64,000 nucleotides of DNA, taken from positions 62,001-126,000 of the forward strand of contig CAVXLN010000018.1 of the NCBI GenBank assembly GCA_963762435.1, in the 5' to 3' direction. Of the stretch, positions 1-7,495 are shown piece after piece. Within the stretch, counting starts at the first letter, position 1. Every line of letters starts with the position of its first letter. The position numbers and the translations under genes are program-made. The notes below the pieces were generated by a model that did not search any database, had not been told where the DNA came from, and saw nothing but the letters and a program-made list of their open reading frames with translations. This DNA comes from JAXDMU01 sp963762435. GTDB lineage: Bacteria; Pseudomonadota; Alphaproteobacteria; ATCC43930; CGMCC-115725.

Positions 1-602
1 AATCGGCCAACACGACCCATGTCACGGTCGCCGACGGCCAGGGCAATGTCGTCGCCAGCACCCAGACCATCAACAGCCTGTTCGGTGCCCGCATCGTGGT
101 ACCCGGCACCGGCATGGTGCTGAACAATTACATGCATCTCTTCGACCCGCATCCGGGCCATGTCCAGTCGCTAGCCCCCGGGAAACGCGTCACCACCTCG
201 ATGTCGCCGATGATGGCGCTCAGGGACGGCAAGCTGCGCTGGGCGCTGGGATTGCCCGGCGGCTTGCGCATCTTCGGCTCGGCCATGCAGGCGCTGGTCA
301 ACCTCATCGACCACGGCATGGCGCTCCAGGAAGCCGTCGAGGCGCCGCGGCTCTGGACCCAGGGTCAGGCGCTCGAGCTCGAGGCGGGCTTCGGCGAGGG
401 CGTCCGCACCGGTCTCGCGGCACGCGGCCATGCGGCCGTCAGCGTGCCGGCGGTCGGCGGCGGCATGAATGCGATCGAGTTTGCCGATGACGGCACCATG
501 ACCGGTGCCGGCTGCTGGCGCGCCGACGGCACGGCGATCGGCCTCGGCGGCGGCATCGCGCGGCCGGGCGTGCGCTTCTGGCCCGACCAGGGGCGGCGCT
601 GA
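1..602 (+). CDS. ggt: Gamma-glutamyltransferase, C-terminal part (5' end outside window)
   Basis: The frame is open from base 3 and has no start in the window, so the gene is cut by the window edge. The first residues read SANTTHVTVADGQGN. TTH is the autoprocessing site of gamma-glutamyltransferases, where the first Thr of the small subunit becomes the nucleophile. PGKRVTTSMSPMM and a glycine-rich stretch near the end also match the small subunit. The large subunit should lie just upstream. The family cleaves the gamma-glutamyl bond of glutathione and related compounds, usually in the periplasm. The signal peptide cannot be checked here. Confidence 0.9.
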   Translation, partial: SANTTHVTVADGQGNVVASTQTINSLFGARIVVPGTGMVLNNYMHLFDPHPGHVQSLAPGKRVTTSMSPMMALRDGKLRWALGLPGGLRIFGSAMQALVNLIDHGMALQEAVEAPRLWTQGQALELEAGFGEGVRTGLAARGHAAVSVPAVGGGMNAIEFADDGTMTGAGCWRADGTAIGLGGGIARPGVRFWPDQGRR

Positions 603-692
603 GACGAATGGCTGCTCCCGCCCTTTGGCGCTGGCCTGCGCGCGAGAAGCTTTGCACTATTTCCAAAAGATCGAGAGTGGAGGAACGAGAAG

Positions 693-1103
693 ATGCCTGA
701 ACCGAGACGCGCGCGGCCCGAGCCGACGCCCGAGACCCAGCATTTCTGGGAAGGCACGCGGGCAGGCGAGCTCCGGCTGCAGCGCTGCGATGCCTGCGGC
801 CACAACTATTTTCCGCCGCGTCCTTTCTGTCCCGAATGCGCGTCCCGCGAGGTCAGCGTGTTCAAGGCAAGCGGCAAGGGCAAGCTCTTCAGCTACGTCA
901 TCCATCACCGGCCGGTGCCGGGCTTCACCCCGCCTTATGCCATCGCGGTGGTCGAGCTCGATGAAGGGCCGCGCATGATGACCAACATCGTGGGCTGCCC
1001 GCAGACGCCGGAGGCCTTGCAGCTCGACATGCCGCTCGAGGTCAGTTTCGAGAAGCTCGATGACGAGATCTCGCTTGCCCTCTTCAAGCCGGCGGGAGCG
1101 TGA
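693..1103 (+). CDS. DUF35 / OB-fold acyl-CoA-associated protein with rubredoxin-like zinc ribbon
   Basis: A 136-residue protein. A four-cysteine zinc ribbon near residues 29-47 (CDACG, then CPEC) is followed by an OB-fold region. This is the DUF35 architecture, whose members usually partner an adjacent thiolase-like enzyme and may channel acyl-CoA. A strong ribosome site (GGAGG) lies about 11 bases before the ATG. The stop overlaps or abuts the start of the thiolase gene, so the two are almost certainly co-translated. The substrate is not evident. Confidence 0.88.
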   Translation: MPEPRRARPEPTPETQHFWEGTRAGELRLQRCDACGHNYFPPRPFCPECASREVSVFKASGKGKLFSYVIHHRPVPGFTPPYAIAVVELDEGPRMMTNIVGCPQTPEALQLDMPLEVSFEKLDDEISLALFKPAGA

Positions 1104-1105
1104 CC

Positions 1106-2254
1106 ATGGCCATCGCTCCCAAGACCATCGCCATCGTCGGTGCGGCCGAGACGACCAAGATGGGCGTCATCCCGGACCAGTCGCAGATCCAGCTGCATGC
1201 CGATGCCGCCCTCAATGCGATGAAGGATTGCGGCCTGACACCCAAGGATATCGACGGCATCGCGACGGCCGGCGAGACGCCGGTGACGCTTGCCCAATAT
1301 CTCGGCATCACGCCCAACTGGGTCGACGGCACGGCGGTCGGCGGCTGCTCCTTCATGATCCATGTCCGGCACGCCACGGCCGCGATCGCGTCGGGCCTGT
1401 GCAAGACCGTGCTCATCACTCATGGCGAAAGCGGCCGGTCCGGCATCGGGCGGTCGCGCGTGGTGCCGGGGCCGTCCAGCCTGTTCGGCCAGTTCGAGGC
1501 GCCGTTCGGCCCGATGGGTCCGCCCACCCTCTTCACCATCCCCGTGCTGCGCTACATGAAGACCTACGGTTTGACCGAGGAGCAGCTCGCCATGGTCGCG
1601 GTCGTTCAGCGCGAATGGGCCGCCAAGAATCCGCGCGCCACCTTCAAGGATCCGGTCACAGTCGACGACGTGCTGGGCTCGCGCATGATCGCCTATCCGT
1701 TCCGGCTACTCCTCTGCTGCCTCGTCACCGATGGCGGCGGTGCCCTGATCCTCACCAGTGCCGACCGCGCCAAGGATTTCCCGACCAAGCCGGTCTACAT
1801 CCTCGGCACCGGCGAAAGCGTCGAGACGCCGATGGTCAGCCAAATGGCCGATTTCACCTCCTCGCGCGCCTTTCGCGTCGCTGGCGGCAACGCCTTCAAA
1901 TCAGCCGGCATCACGCACAAGGATGTCGATCACCTGATGATCTACGATGCCTTCGCGCATCTGCCGATCTTCGGGCTCGAGGATCTGGGTTTCGTGCCGC
2001 GCGGCGAGGCCGGGCGCTTTATCACCGATCGCAACACGGCGATCGGCGGCACGCTGCCGATGAACACCAATGGCGGCGGCCTCTCCTACATGCATTCCGG
2101 CATGTACGGCATGTACGCGCTTCAGGAGAGCGTACGCCAGATGCGCGGCATTGCGCCTGCTCAGGTGCCGGGCGCCAAGATCTCGGTCTGCCATGGCGTC
2201 GGCGGCATGTTCGCCGCCAGCGGCACGGTCATCATGTCCAACGAAGCGCCCTAA
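1106..2254 (+). CDS. Thiolase family protein (SCP-x / acetyl-CoA acetyltransferase-like)
   Basis: About 382 residues, starting MAIAPKTIAIVGAAE. The ATG at 1106 is preferred over the GTG at 1100 because GGGAG at 1093-1097 is well spaced for it. The segment AVGGCSF holds the expected nucleophilic Cys, and NTNGGGLSYMH plus CHGVGGMF near the end match C-terminal thiolase motifs. Thiolases form or cleave C-C bonds between acyl-CoA units. The SCP-x-like branch with a DUF35 partner is common in steroid, lipid and aromatic side-chain degradation. The exact substrate is unknown. Confidence 0.85.
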   Translation: MAIAPKTIAIVGAAETTKMGVIPDQSQIQLHADAALNAMKDCGLTPKDIDGIATAGETPVTLAQYLGITPNWVDGTAVGGCSFMIHVRHATAAIASGLCKTVLITHGESGRSGIGRSRVVPGPSSLFGQFEAPFGPMGPPTLFTIPVLRYMKTYGLTEEQLAMVAVVQREWAAKNPRATFKDPVTVDDVLGSRMIAYPFRLLLCCLVTDGGGALILTSADRAKDFPTKPVYILGTGESVETPMVSQMADFTSSRAFRVAGGNAFKSAGITHKDVDHLMIYDAFAHLPIFGLEDLGFVPRGEAGRFITDRNTAIGGTLPMNTNGGGLSYMHSGMYGMYALQESVRQMRGIAPAQVPGAKISVCHGVGGMFAASGTVIMSNEAP

Positions 2255-2266
2255 CGGAGGCTTGTC

Positions 2267-3475
2267 ATGACGGAACCCACACTGCCCATCGTCGATCCCG
2301 CCGAGGTCGGCCTCTCGGCCGAGCGCCTCGCCCGCGTCTCCGGCATCCTCAAGGCGGATGTCGCGCGCAACTACATCCCGGGGGCGGTCTTGCTGATCGC
2401 GCGCAACGGCAAGATCGCGCATTTCGATGCGATCGGAAAACGCGACCCGGGTGCGGCCGACCCGATGCAGAAGGATTCGATCTTCCGCATCTATTCGATG
2501 ACGAAGCCGATCGTCTCGACCGCGATCATGATGCTGCTCGAGGAAGGCAAGTTCCTCCTCAGCGATCCGGTCTCGAAATTCATTCCGGCGCTGGGCCAGG
2601 TTCAGGTCGGCACCGAGGTGAGGAACCCGCGCACCGGCAAGCTCGGTCTCCAGCTCTCGGAGCCCGACCGGCCGATCACGATCCAGGATCTCCTGCGCCA
2701 CACCTCGGGCCTGACCTACGGCTTCCGCGGCGAGGGCCTGATCCACAAGCTCTATCAAGAGCAGAAGATCGACGGCTATCGCGGCCAGAGCAACGAGGAG
2801 ATGGTCGAGAAGCTCGCCAAGATTCCGCTGCAATCCCATCCGGGCACGCGCTGGGAATACAGCGTCTCGGTCGATGTCCAGGGCCGCCTCATCGAGGTGG
2901 TCTCGGGCCAGAGCCTGGGCCAGTTCCTGAAGGAGCGCCTGTTCCAGCCGCTCGGCATGGTCGATACCGGCTTCCATGTGCCGGATCACGACCATCACCG
3001 CATCGCCGAGGCCTTCCCGACCGATCCCGAGACGGGCGTCAAGGTCGAGCTCCATTCGGCGCTGCGCGCTCCCCGCTTCGAATCGGGCGGCGGCGGCTTG
3101 GTCGGGACAGCGCTCGATTACGCCCGCTTTCTGCAGATGACTCTGAATGGCGGCGTGTTCGAGGGGCGGCGCTACCTCTCGCGCAAGACCATCGAATTCA
3201 TGACCTCGGACCATCTCGGACCCATCCCCGGCATCGACGCCTTCACCGGCCCGGGCCTGGGCTTCGGATTGGGCTATGCCGTCCGCCTCGCCAACGGCAT
3301 CGCGGGCTATGAGGGCTCGCAGGGCAATTTCTTCTGGGGCGGTGCCGCCGGCACGCGCTTCTTCGTCGATCCCAAGGAGAAGCTCTTCGCCGTGTTCATG
3401 CTGCAAGGCCCGGGACAGCGCGAGCATTATTCGACGGCGCTTTCGAACATGGTCTACAGCACGTTCGACGACTAA
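2267..3475 (+). CDS. Serine hydrolase, beta-lactamase class C / esterase family
   Basis: A 402-residue protein. The class C nucleophile motif SxxK is present as SMTK at residues 77-80, a YS motif (WEYSVSV) supplies the likely catalytic Tyr, and FFWGGAAGT near the end matches the third active-site element. No signal peptide is seen, which favours a cytoplasmic esterase or amidase (EstB-like) over a periplasmic beta-lactamase. A good ribosome site (GGAGG) precedes the ATG. It lies 12 bases after the thiolase, so it probably belongs to the same transcript. Confidence 0.87.
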   Translation: MTEPTLPIVDPAEVGLSAERLARVSGILKADVARNYIPGAVLLIARNGKIAHFDAIGKRDPGAADPMQKDSIFRIYSMTKPIVSTAIMMLLEEGKFLLSDPVSKFIPALGQVQVGTEVRNPRTGKLGLQLSEPDRPITIQDLLRHTSGLTYGFRGEGLIHKLYQEQKIDGYRGQSNEEMVEKLAKIPLQSHPGTRWEYSVSVDVQGRLIEVVSGQSLGQFLKERLFQPLGMVDTGFHVPDHDHHRIAEAFPTDPETGVKVELHSALRAPRFESGGGGLVGTALDYARFLQMTLNGGVFEGRRYLSRKTIEFMTSDHLGPIPGIDAFTGPGLGFGLGYAVRLANGIAGYEGSQGNFFWGGAAGTRFFVDPKEKLFAVFMLQGPGQREHYSTALSNMVYSTFDD

Positions 3476-3483
3476 AAGGCCTT

Positions 3484-3518
3484 CCCAGGACCGCGAAGGC
3501 GCGCTTCGTGGTCCTGGG
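3484..3518. terminator. 15-bp hairpin after the serine hydrolase
   Basis: CCCAGGACC at 3484-3492 and CGAAG at 3494-3498 pair with CTTCG and GGTCCTGGG at 3504-3518, with one G-T wobble and a GCGCG loop. There is no T-run on the plus strand. On the minus strand the hairpin is followed by a short TTTT. It probably ends or stabilises the thiolase/hydrolase transcript. Confidence 0.5.
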
Positions 3519-3540
3519 CCATTTCGGAAGATGACAGCCC

Positions 3541-4038
3541 ATGAAATGGACCGACATCGCCTTCTTCCCTCAAGGCGAGGACCTCCAGGATGCGGCTAAG
3601 GCCTGGGCTTGGCTTATTCCCGAGCCTTGGCGGCCGCTTGTCGTCTCGATGTTAGGCGGGATCTTTCTGGAAAAGGCGAGCGGCGGTGTTTTCTGGCTGG
3701 AATGTGCAATGGGCACGGTCGAGCCGATCGCCGATAGCGCTGAGCAATTCAACGAGTTCATCGGCTCAACGCGTGACGAGGCCTGGCATCAGCGCATCGA
3801 TGAATGGTTCCTGCCGGGCTTCGTGGAGCAACTGCACGAGGCCGGCAAGATACCAGGCCCTGGCCAATGCTACGGTATGACGATTCTGCCGATCTTCGAG
3901 GAAGGCCGATTCACGATCGACAATGCCTTCGTTCTCTCGGCCCGCGAATGGCTGGCCGCAACCGGCTCGATGCATGAGCAGATGCGCGGCCTCCCGGACG
4001 GCGCCAAAGTCCAGTTGAAGATTGGTGAGAATCCCTAA
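3541..4038 (+). CDS. T6SS immunity protein Tdi1-like (DUF1851) protein
   Basis: A 165-residue acidic protein without signal peptide. The C-terminal half (CYGMTILPIFEEGRF, then MHEQMRGLPDGAKV) matches the DUF1851/Tdi1 C-terminal pattern found in immunity proteins to the Agrobacterium type VI DNase Tde. No effector or type VI gene is adjacent: its neighbours are a serine hydrolase and cysK. It may be an orphan immunity gene or may have another role. The family assignment is by motif memory, and the function is an inference. Confidence 0.7.
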   Translation: MKWTDIAFFPQGEDLQDAAKAWAWLIPEPWRPLVVSMLGGIFLEKASGGVFWLECAMGTVEPIADSAEQFNEFIGSTRDEAWHQRIDEWFLPGFVEQLHEAGKIPGPGQCYGMTILPIFEEGRFTIDNAFVLSAREWLAATGSMHEQMRGLPDGAKVQLKIGENP

Positions 4039-4047
4039 GCAGTCGCC

Positions 4048-5049
4048 CTACGCCAGCCAGCCCGGCACCGGCAGCCCTTTCTCCCGCAGGAACGCCGGAT
4101 TGAAGATCTTCGACTGATACCTGGCCCCGCCATCGGCGAGGATCGTCACCACCGTGTGCCCGGGTCCGAGCTCGCGCGCCAGGCGGATCGATGCCGCGAC
4201 ATTGATGCCGGTCGAGCCGCCCAGCACCAGCCCTTCATGCTCGACCATGTCGAAGATGATCGGCAGCGCCTCCTCGTCCGGGATGCGGTAGGCCGCATCG
4301 ATCGGGGCGCCGTCGAGATTCTTGGTGATGCGGCTGTTGCCGATGCCTTCGGTGATCGAGCTGCCTTCCATGGTCAGCTCGCCCTTGGTGAAATGATTGT
4401 AGAAGGCGGAACCCATCGGGTCGGCCAGCACGATGCGCACGCCGGGCTTCCGTTCCTTGAGCGCAAAGGCGACGCCGGCGAGCGTGCCGCCCGTGCCGGC
4501 GGAGCAGGTGAAGCCGTCGACCTTGCCGCCCGTCTCGGCCCAGATCTCGGCTCCCGTCGTGCGCCGATGGCCTTCGCGATTGGCCAGATTGTCGAACTGA
4601 TTGGCCCAGATCGCCCCGTTCGGCGAGCTTGCCGCGAGCTCCGTCGCCAGCCGCTCCGAGACATGGACGTAATTGCCCGGGTCCTTATAGGGCTTGGCCG
4701 GCACCAACCTCAGCTCGGCGCCGATCAGCCGGATGAAATCCTGCTTCTCCTGGCTCTGCGTCTCCGGCATGACGATGACGGTGCGGTAGCCCAGCGCGTT
4801 GCCGACCAGCGCCAGTCCGATGCCGGTATTGCCGGCAGTGCCCTCGACGATCGTGCCGCCGGGCTTCAGCTGCCCGCGCGCCACCGCGTCCTGGATGATG
4901 GCGAGTGCTGCCCGGTCCTTGACCGAGCCGCCCGGATTGAGGAATTCGGCCTTGCCCAGAATGTCGCAGCCGGTCGCGGCCGAGGCGCGTTTCAGCCGAA
5001 TGAGAGGTGTGTGGCCGATGCTGTCGAGGAAGCCGTCGCGGAGTGTCAT
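4048..5049 (-). CDS. cysK: Cysteine synthase A (O-acetylserine sulfhydrylase)
   Basis: A 333-residue PLP enzyme of fold type II. NPGGSVKDRA holds the Schiff-base Lys (K44), TAGNTG at 71-76 is the substrate loop (a variant of TSGNTG), and SAGTGGT binds the PLP phosphate. It condenses O-acetylserine and sulfide to cysteine in the cytoplasm. It is convergent with the Tdi1-like gene and 9 bases downstream of the uridine-kinase-like gene on the same strand. Cystathionine beta-synthase-type activity cannot be excluded from sequence alone. Confidence 0.9.
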   Translation of the reverse strand: MTLRDGFLDSIGHTPLIRLKRASAATGCDILGKAEFLNPGGSVKDRAALAIIQDAVARGQLKPGGTIVEGTAGNTGIGLALVGNALGYRTVIVMPETQSQEKQDFIRLIGAELRLVPAKPYKDPGNYVHVSERLATELAASSPNGAIWANQFDNLANREGHRRTTGAEIWAETGGKVDGFTCSAGTGGTLAGVAFALKERKPGVRIVLADPMGSAFYNHFTKGELTMEGSSITEGIGNSRITKNLDGAPIDAAYRIPDEEALPIIFDMVEHEGLVLGGSTGINVAASIRLARELGPGHTVVTILADGGARYQSKIFNPAFLREKGLPVPGWLA

Positions 5050-5058
5050 GGCCGCAAT

Positions 5059-5715
5059 CTAGCCGCCTGACCGCGCCGCGTCGATATCGTGCAGCAGCAC
5101 CTGCACCGGCACTAAAAGCCGCGCCATGGTCTCGGCCAGCGGCATCGGCGCCCCATCATCGAACAGCACCAGATCGGCGAAGGCGCGGCTGGGCTCGGTG
5201 AAGCGCTCATGCATCGGGCGCACGGTCCGGTGATATTGCTCCATCACGCTCGCCTCGGTCCGGCCGCGCTCCTCGACGTCGCGGCGGAGCCGGCGGGCGA
5301 GGCGCACTTCTTCCGGCACATCGAGATAGAGCTTGAGGTCATAGAGCGGCCGCAGCCGCTTGCCATGCAGCGCATGGATGCCTTCGACGATGACAAGCTC
5401 GGCCGGGCCGGCTGGAATCGGCACCGGCTTCCGCCGATGCGTGACATAGCAATAATCCGGGCGTTCGATGGCATTGCCCGCGCGCAGCAGGGCGAGATCG
5501 CGCGCCAGCAACGCGTGATCATGCGCCGCCGCATCATCGAAATTGAAGCTCGCGGCGTCGAAGCCCGGTACGGCGCCATTGTCGTGATAATAGCTGTCCT
5601 CGCTCAGCATCAGCACCGAGCGGCCCGCCTGGCTCGCCGCCAGCGCATACGCCAGGCTGGTCTTGCCGGCGCCCGAGCCGCCGGTGATCGCGACCAGGAT
5701 CGGTGCTGCCGCCAT
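5059..5715 (-). CDS. Uridine kinase-like P-loop NTPase
   Basis: A 218-residue protein. GGSGAGKT at residues 12-19 is the Walker A loop, followed by a SEDSYYHDN segment typical of the uridine kinase/phosphoribulokinase family and by IVEGIHAL as the Walker B-like strand. The likely reaction is ATP- or GTP-dependent phosphorylation of uridine/cytidine or a related small molecule. It sits between the Lrp regulator and cysK on one strand with gaps under 12 bases, so the three probably form an operon. Confidence 0.8.
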   Translation of the reverse strand: MAAAPILVAITGGSGAGKTSLAYALAASQAGRSVLMLSEDSYYHDNGAVPGFDAASFNFDDAAAHDHALLARDLALLRAGNAIERPDYCYVTHRRKPVPIPAGPAELVIVEGIHALHGKRLRPLYDLKLYLDVPEEVRLARRLRRDVEERGRTEASVMEQYHRTVRPMHERFTEPSRAFADLVLFDDGAPMPLAETMARLLVPVQVLLHDIDAARSGG

Positions 5716-5718
5716 GGT

Positions 5719-6168
5719 TCAGGTGCCTTGCCGCACGAACTTGGTGGAGAGGATGATGGAGGAGATGGTGCGCTCGATCCCGTCGAGCGCGCCGATCTCG
5801 TCGATCAGATGATCCATCTGCTCGACCGAGACGGCCTCGATCACCGCGATCATGTCATAGGGGCCGCTCACCGAATAAAGTGCCGCGATCTGCGGCATGC
5901 GCTTCAGCTCCCGCTCGGCCGCCGCGGCCGCCTTCGGGCCGACCGTGATCAGCACATGGGCGCGCACCAGGGTCCGCGCGAAGGCGGGGGCCAAGCGGAT
6001 CGTATAGCCCTCGATCACGCCATGCCGTTCCAGCCGTTCAAGCCGGCTCTGCACCGTCGTGCGCGACAGCTTCAGCGAGCGCGCCAGCTCCGCCGCCGGC
6101 AGCCGCGCATTGGCCCGGAGTAGCCGCAGCAGCGCCTCATCCGTGGCATCGATCGTCACATTGCTCAT
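5719..6168 (-). CDS. Lrp/AsnC family transcriptional regulator
   Basis: A 149-residue protein with an N-terminal winged helix-turn-helix (DEALLRLLRANARLPAAE onward, with SRTTVQSRLERLE as recognition helix) and a C-terminal RAM ligand-binding domain. It is divergent from the saccharopine dehydrogenase-like gene with 117 bases between starts, the usual layout for an Lrp-type activator of an amino acid catabolic gene. The ligand is probably an amino acid such as lysine, which is an inference from the neighbour only. Confidence 0.9.
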   Translation of the reverse strand: MSNVTIDATDEALLRLLRANARLPAAELARSLKLSRTTVQSRLERLERHGVIEGYTIRLAPAFARTLVRAHVLITVGPKAAAAAERELKRMPQIAALYSVSGPYDMIAVIEAVSVEQMDHLIDEIGALDGIERTISSIILSTKFVRQGT

Positions 6169-6285
6169 GGATTCCGTCGAAACGCCGAAAGCGATTCCTC
6201 ACATCGTCACCTTGCTCACTACAATCCGACGAAGTCAGGCCGTAAATCCAGAGCCTTGTTTGAGCGATCATCCTTGGGGGCGGCT
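6169..6285. promoter_or_regulatory. Divergent promoter region between the Lrp regulator and the saccharopine dehydrogenase gene
   Basis: These 117 bases separate two divergent starts. The sequence is less GC-rich than the coding DNA around it. I cannot assign -35/-10 boxes or an Lrp operator with confidence. A ribosome site (GGGGGCGG) precedes the ATG at 6286. Confidence 0.5.
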
Positions 6286-7386
6286 ATGAAGAACATCCTC
6301 ATTATCGGGGCCGGCAAGATCGGCTCGACCATTGCCGAGATGCTGGCGTCGCAGAGCGACTATAGCGTCACCGTTGCCGACCGCTCGCCCGACCAACTGG
6401 CCCGGCTCGAGGTCGGGGCCGCGGTCGAGCGGCTGACGCTCGACATCACCGACGAGGCGGCGCTCAAGGCAGCGCTTACCGGCCGCTTCGCCGTCGTGAG
6501 TGCGGCCCCCTATTACCTGACCGGCCGGATCGCCACTGCGGCGCGCGCGGTGGGGACCCATTATCTCGACCTCACCGAGGATGTCGCGACCACGCGGCTG
6601 GTGAAGCAGCTCGCGGTCGGCGCCGATGCGGCCTTCATTCCGCAATGCGGGCTGGCACCAGGCTTCATCTCGATCGTGGCGCATGACCTCACCCGTGGCT
6701 TCGACCGGCTCGACACGGTCAAGATGCGCGTCGGCGCCTTGCCGCAATATCCGTCCAACGCGCTCAACTACAATCTCACCTGGTCGACCGACGGCGTGAT
6801 CAACGAATATTGCGAGCCGTGCGAGGCGATCGTGAACGGCAGCTTGCGCGAGGTCTCGCCGATGGAGGAGCTCGAGGAGTTCTCGCTCGACGGCGTCAAG
6901 TACGAGGCCTTCAATACCTCGGGCGGGCTCGGCACGCTGTGCGAGACGCTGGCCGGCCGCGTGCGCTCCTTGAATTACCGCACCATCCGCTATCCCGGCC
7001 ACTGCGCGATCATGAAGGCGCTGTTGAACGATCTCCGCCTGCGCGACCGGCGCGACGTGCTGAAGGACATTCTGGAGAATTCGCTGCCGGCGACGCTGCA
7101 GGATGTCGTGGTCGTGCTGGTCTCGGTCAGCGGCTGGCGCGGCGAGCGGCTGGTGCAGGAAACCTACGCCAACAAAATCTACAGCCAGCCGGTCAATGGC
7201 CGCATGCACAGCGCCATCCAGGTGACGACCGCGGGCGGCATCTGCGCGGCCCTCGATCTGCTGGCCGCGGGCCAGCTGCCGCAGCAGGGCTTCGTGCGGC
7301 AGGAAGACATCACGCTCGCCCGGTTCCTCGACAACCGGTTCGGCCGCTACTACCGCATCGCCCAGTCCGGCGCCGCGGCCGCCTGA
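6286..7386 (+). CDS. Saccharopine dehydrogenase family protein
   Basis: A 366-residue protein starting MKNILIIGAGKIGST, with the NAD(P)-binding GxGxxG at residues 8-13. The C-terminal catalytic region contains YPGHCAIMK and LPATLQDVVVV, typical of LYS9-like enzymes. Its likely role is lysine or related amino acid catabolism (saccharopine to glutamate and aminoadipate semialdehyde, or lysine 6-dehydrogenase-like). The ATG at 6286 is chosen over 6256 because homology and the ribosome site begin there. The divergent Lrp gene probably regulates it. Confidence 0.85.
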   Translation: MKNILIIGAGKIGSTIAEMLASQSDYSVTVADRSPDQLARLEVGAAVERLTLDITDEAALKAALTGRFAVVSAAPYYLTGRIATAARAVGTHYLDLTEDVATTRLVKQLAVGADAAFIPQCGLAPGFISIVAHDLTRGFDRLDTVKMRVGALPQYPSNALNYNLTWSTDGVINEYCEPCEAIVNGSLREVSPMEELEEFSLDGVKYEAFNTSGGLGTLCETLAGRVRSLNYRTIRYPGHCAIMKALLNDLRLRDRRDVLKDILENSLPATLQDVVVVLVSVSGWRGERLVQETYANKIYSQPVNGRMHSAIQVTTAGGICAALDLLAAGQLPQQGFVRQEDITLARFLDNRFGRYYRIAQSGAAAA

Positions 7387-7393
7387 CGGCCTA

Positions 7394-7441
7394 GATCAAG
7401 GTCTGGCCAGGCTCATCAAGCCTGGCCAGTGAATCTTGATC
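7394..7441. terminator. Two-tier hairpin after the saccharopine dehydrogenase gene
   Basis: CTGGCCAGGCT (7403-7413) and AGCCTGGCCAG (7419-7429) form a perfect 11-bp stem with a 5-base loop. An outer pair GATCAAG (7394-7400) and CTTGATC (7435-7441) adds a second perfect stem. There is no T-run directly after it, so it may be a terminator-like structure or a protein-binding dyad. Confidence 0.6.
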
Positions 7442-7457
7442 TCATTCAAATAGCTAG

Positions 7458-7483
7458 CCCCGGGCGGCATCGGCCGCCCGGGG
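7458..7483. terminator. GC-rich 11-bp hairpin between convergent genes
   Basis: CCCCGGGCGGC (7458-7468) pairs perfectly with GCCGCCCGGGG (7473-7483) around a 4-base loop. It lies just past the stop of the minus-strand FecR-like gene and is the likely terminator for it, although no strong T-run follows. Confidence 0.55.
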
Positions 7484-7495
7484 TGGCGCACGGGC

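Noticed and set aside
1060..3312. 750-codon plus-strand ORF over the thiolase and hydrolase
   Set aside because: Arg/His/Pro-rich out-of-frame translation of two genes with clear motifs in the correct frame.
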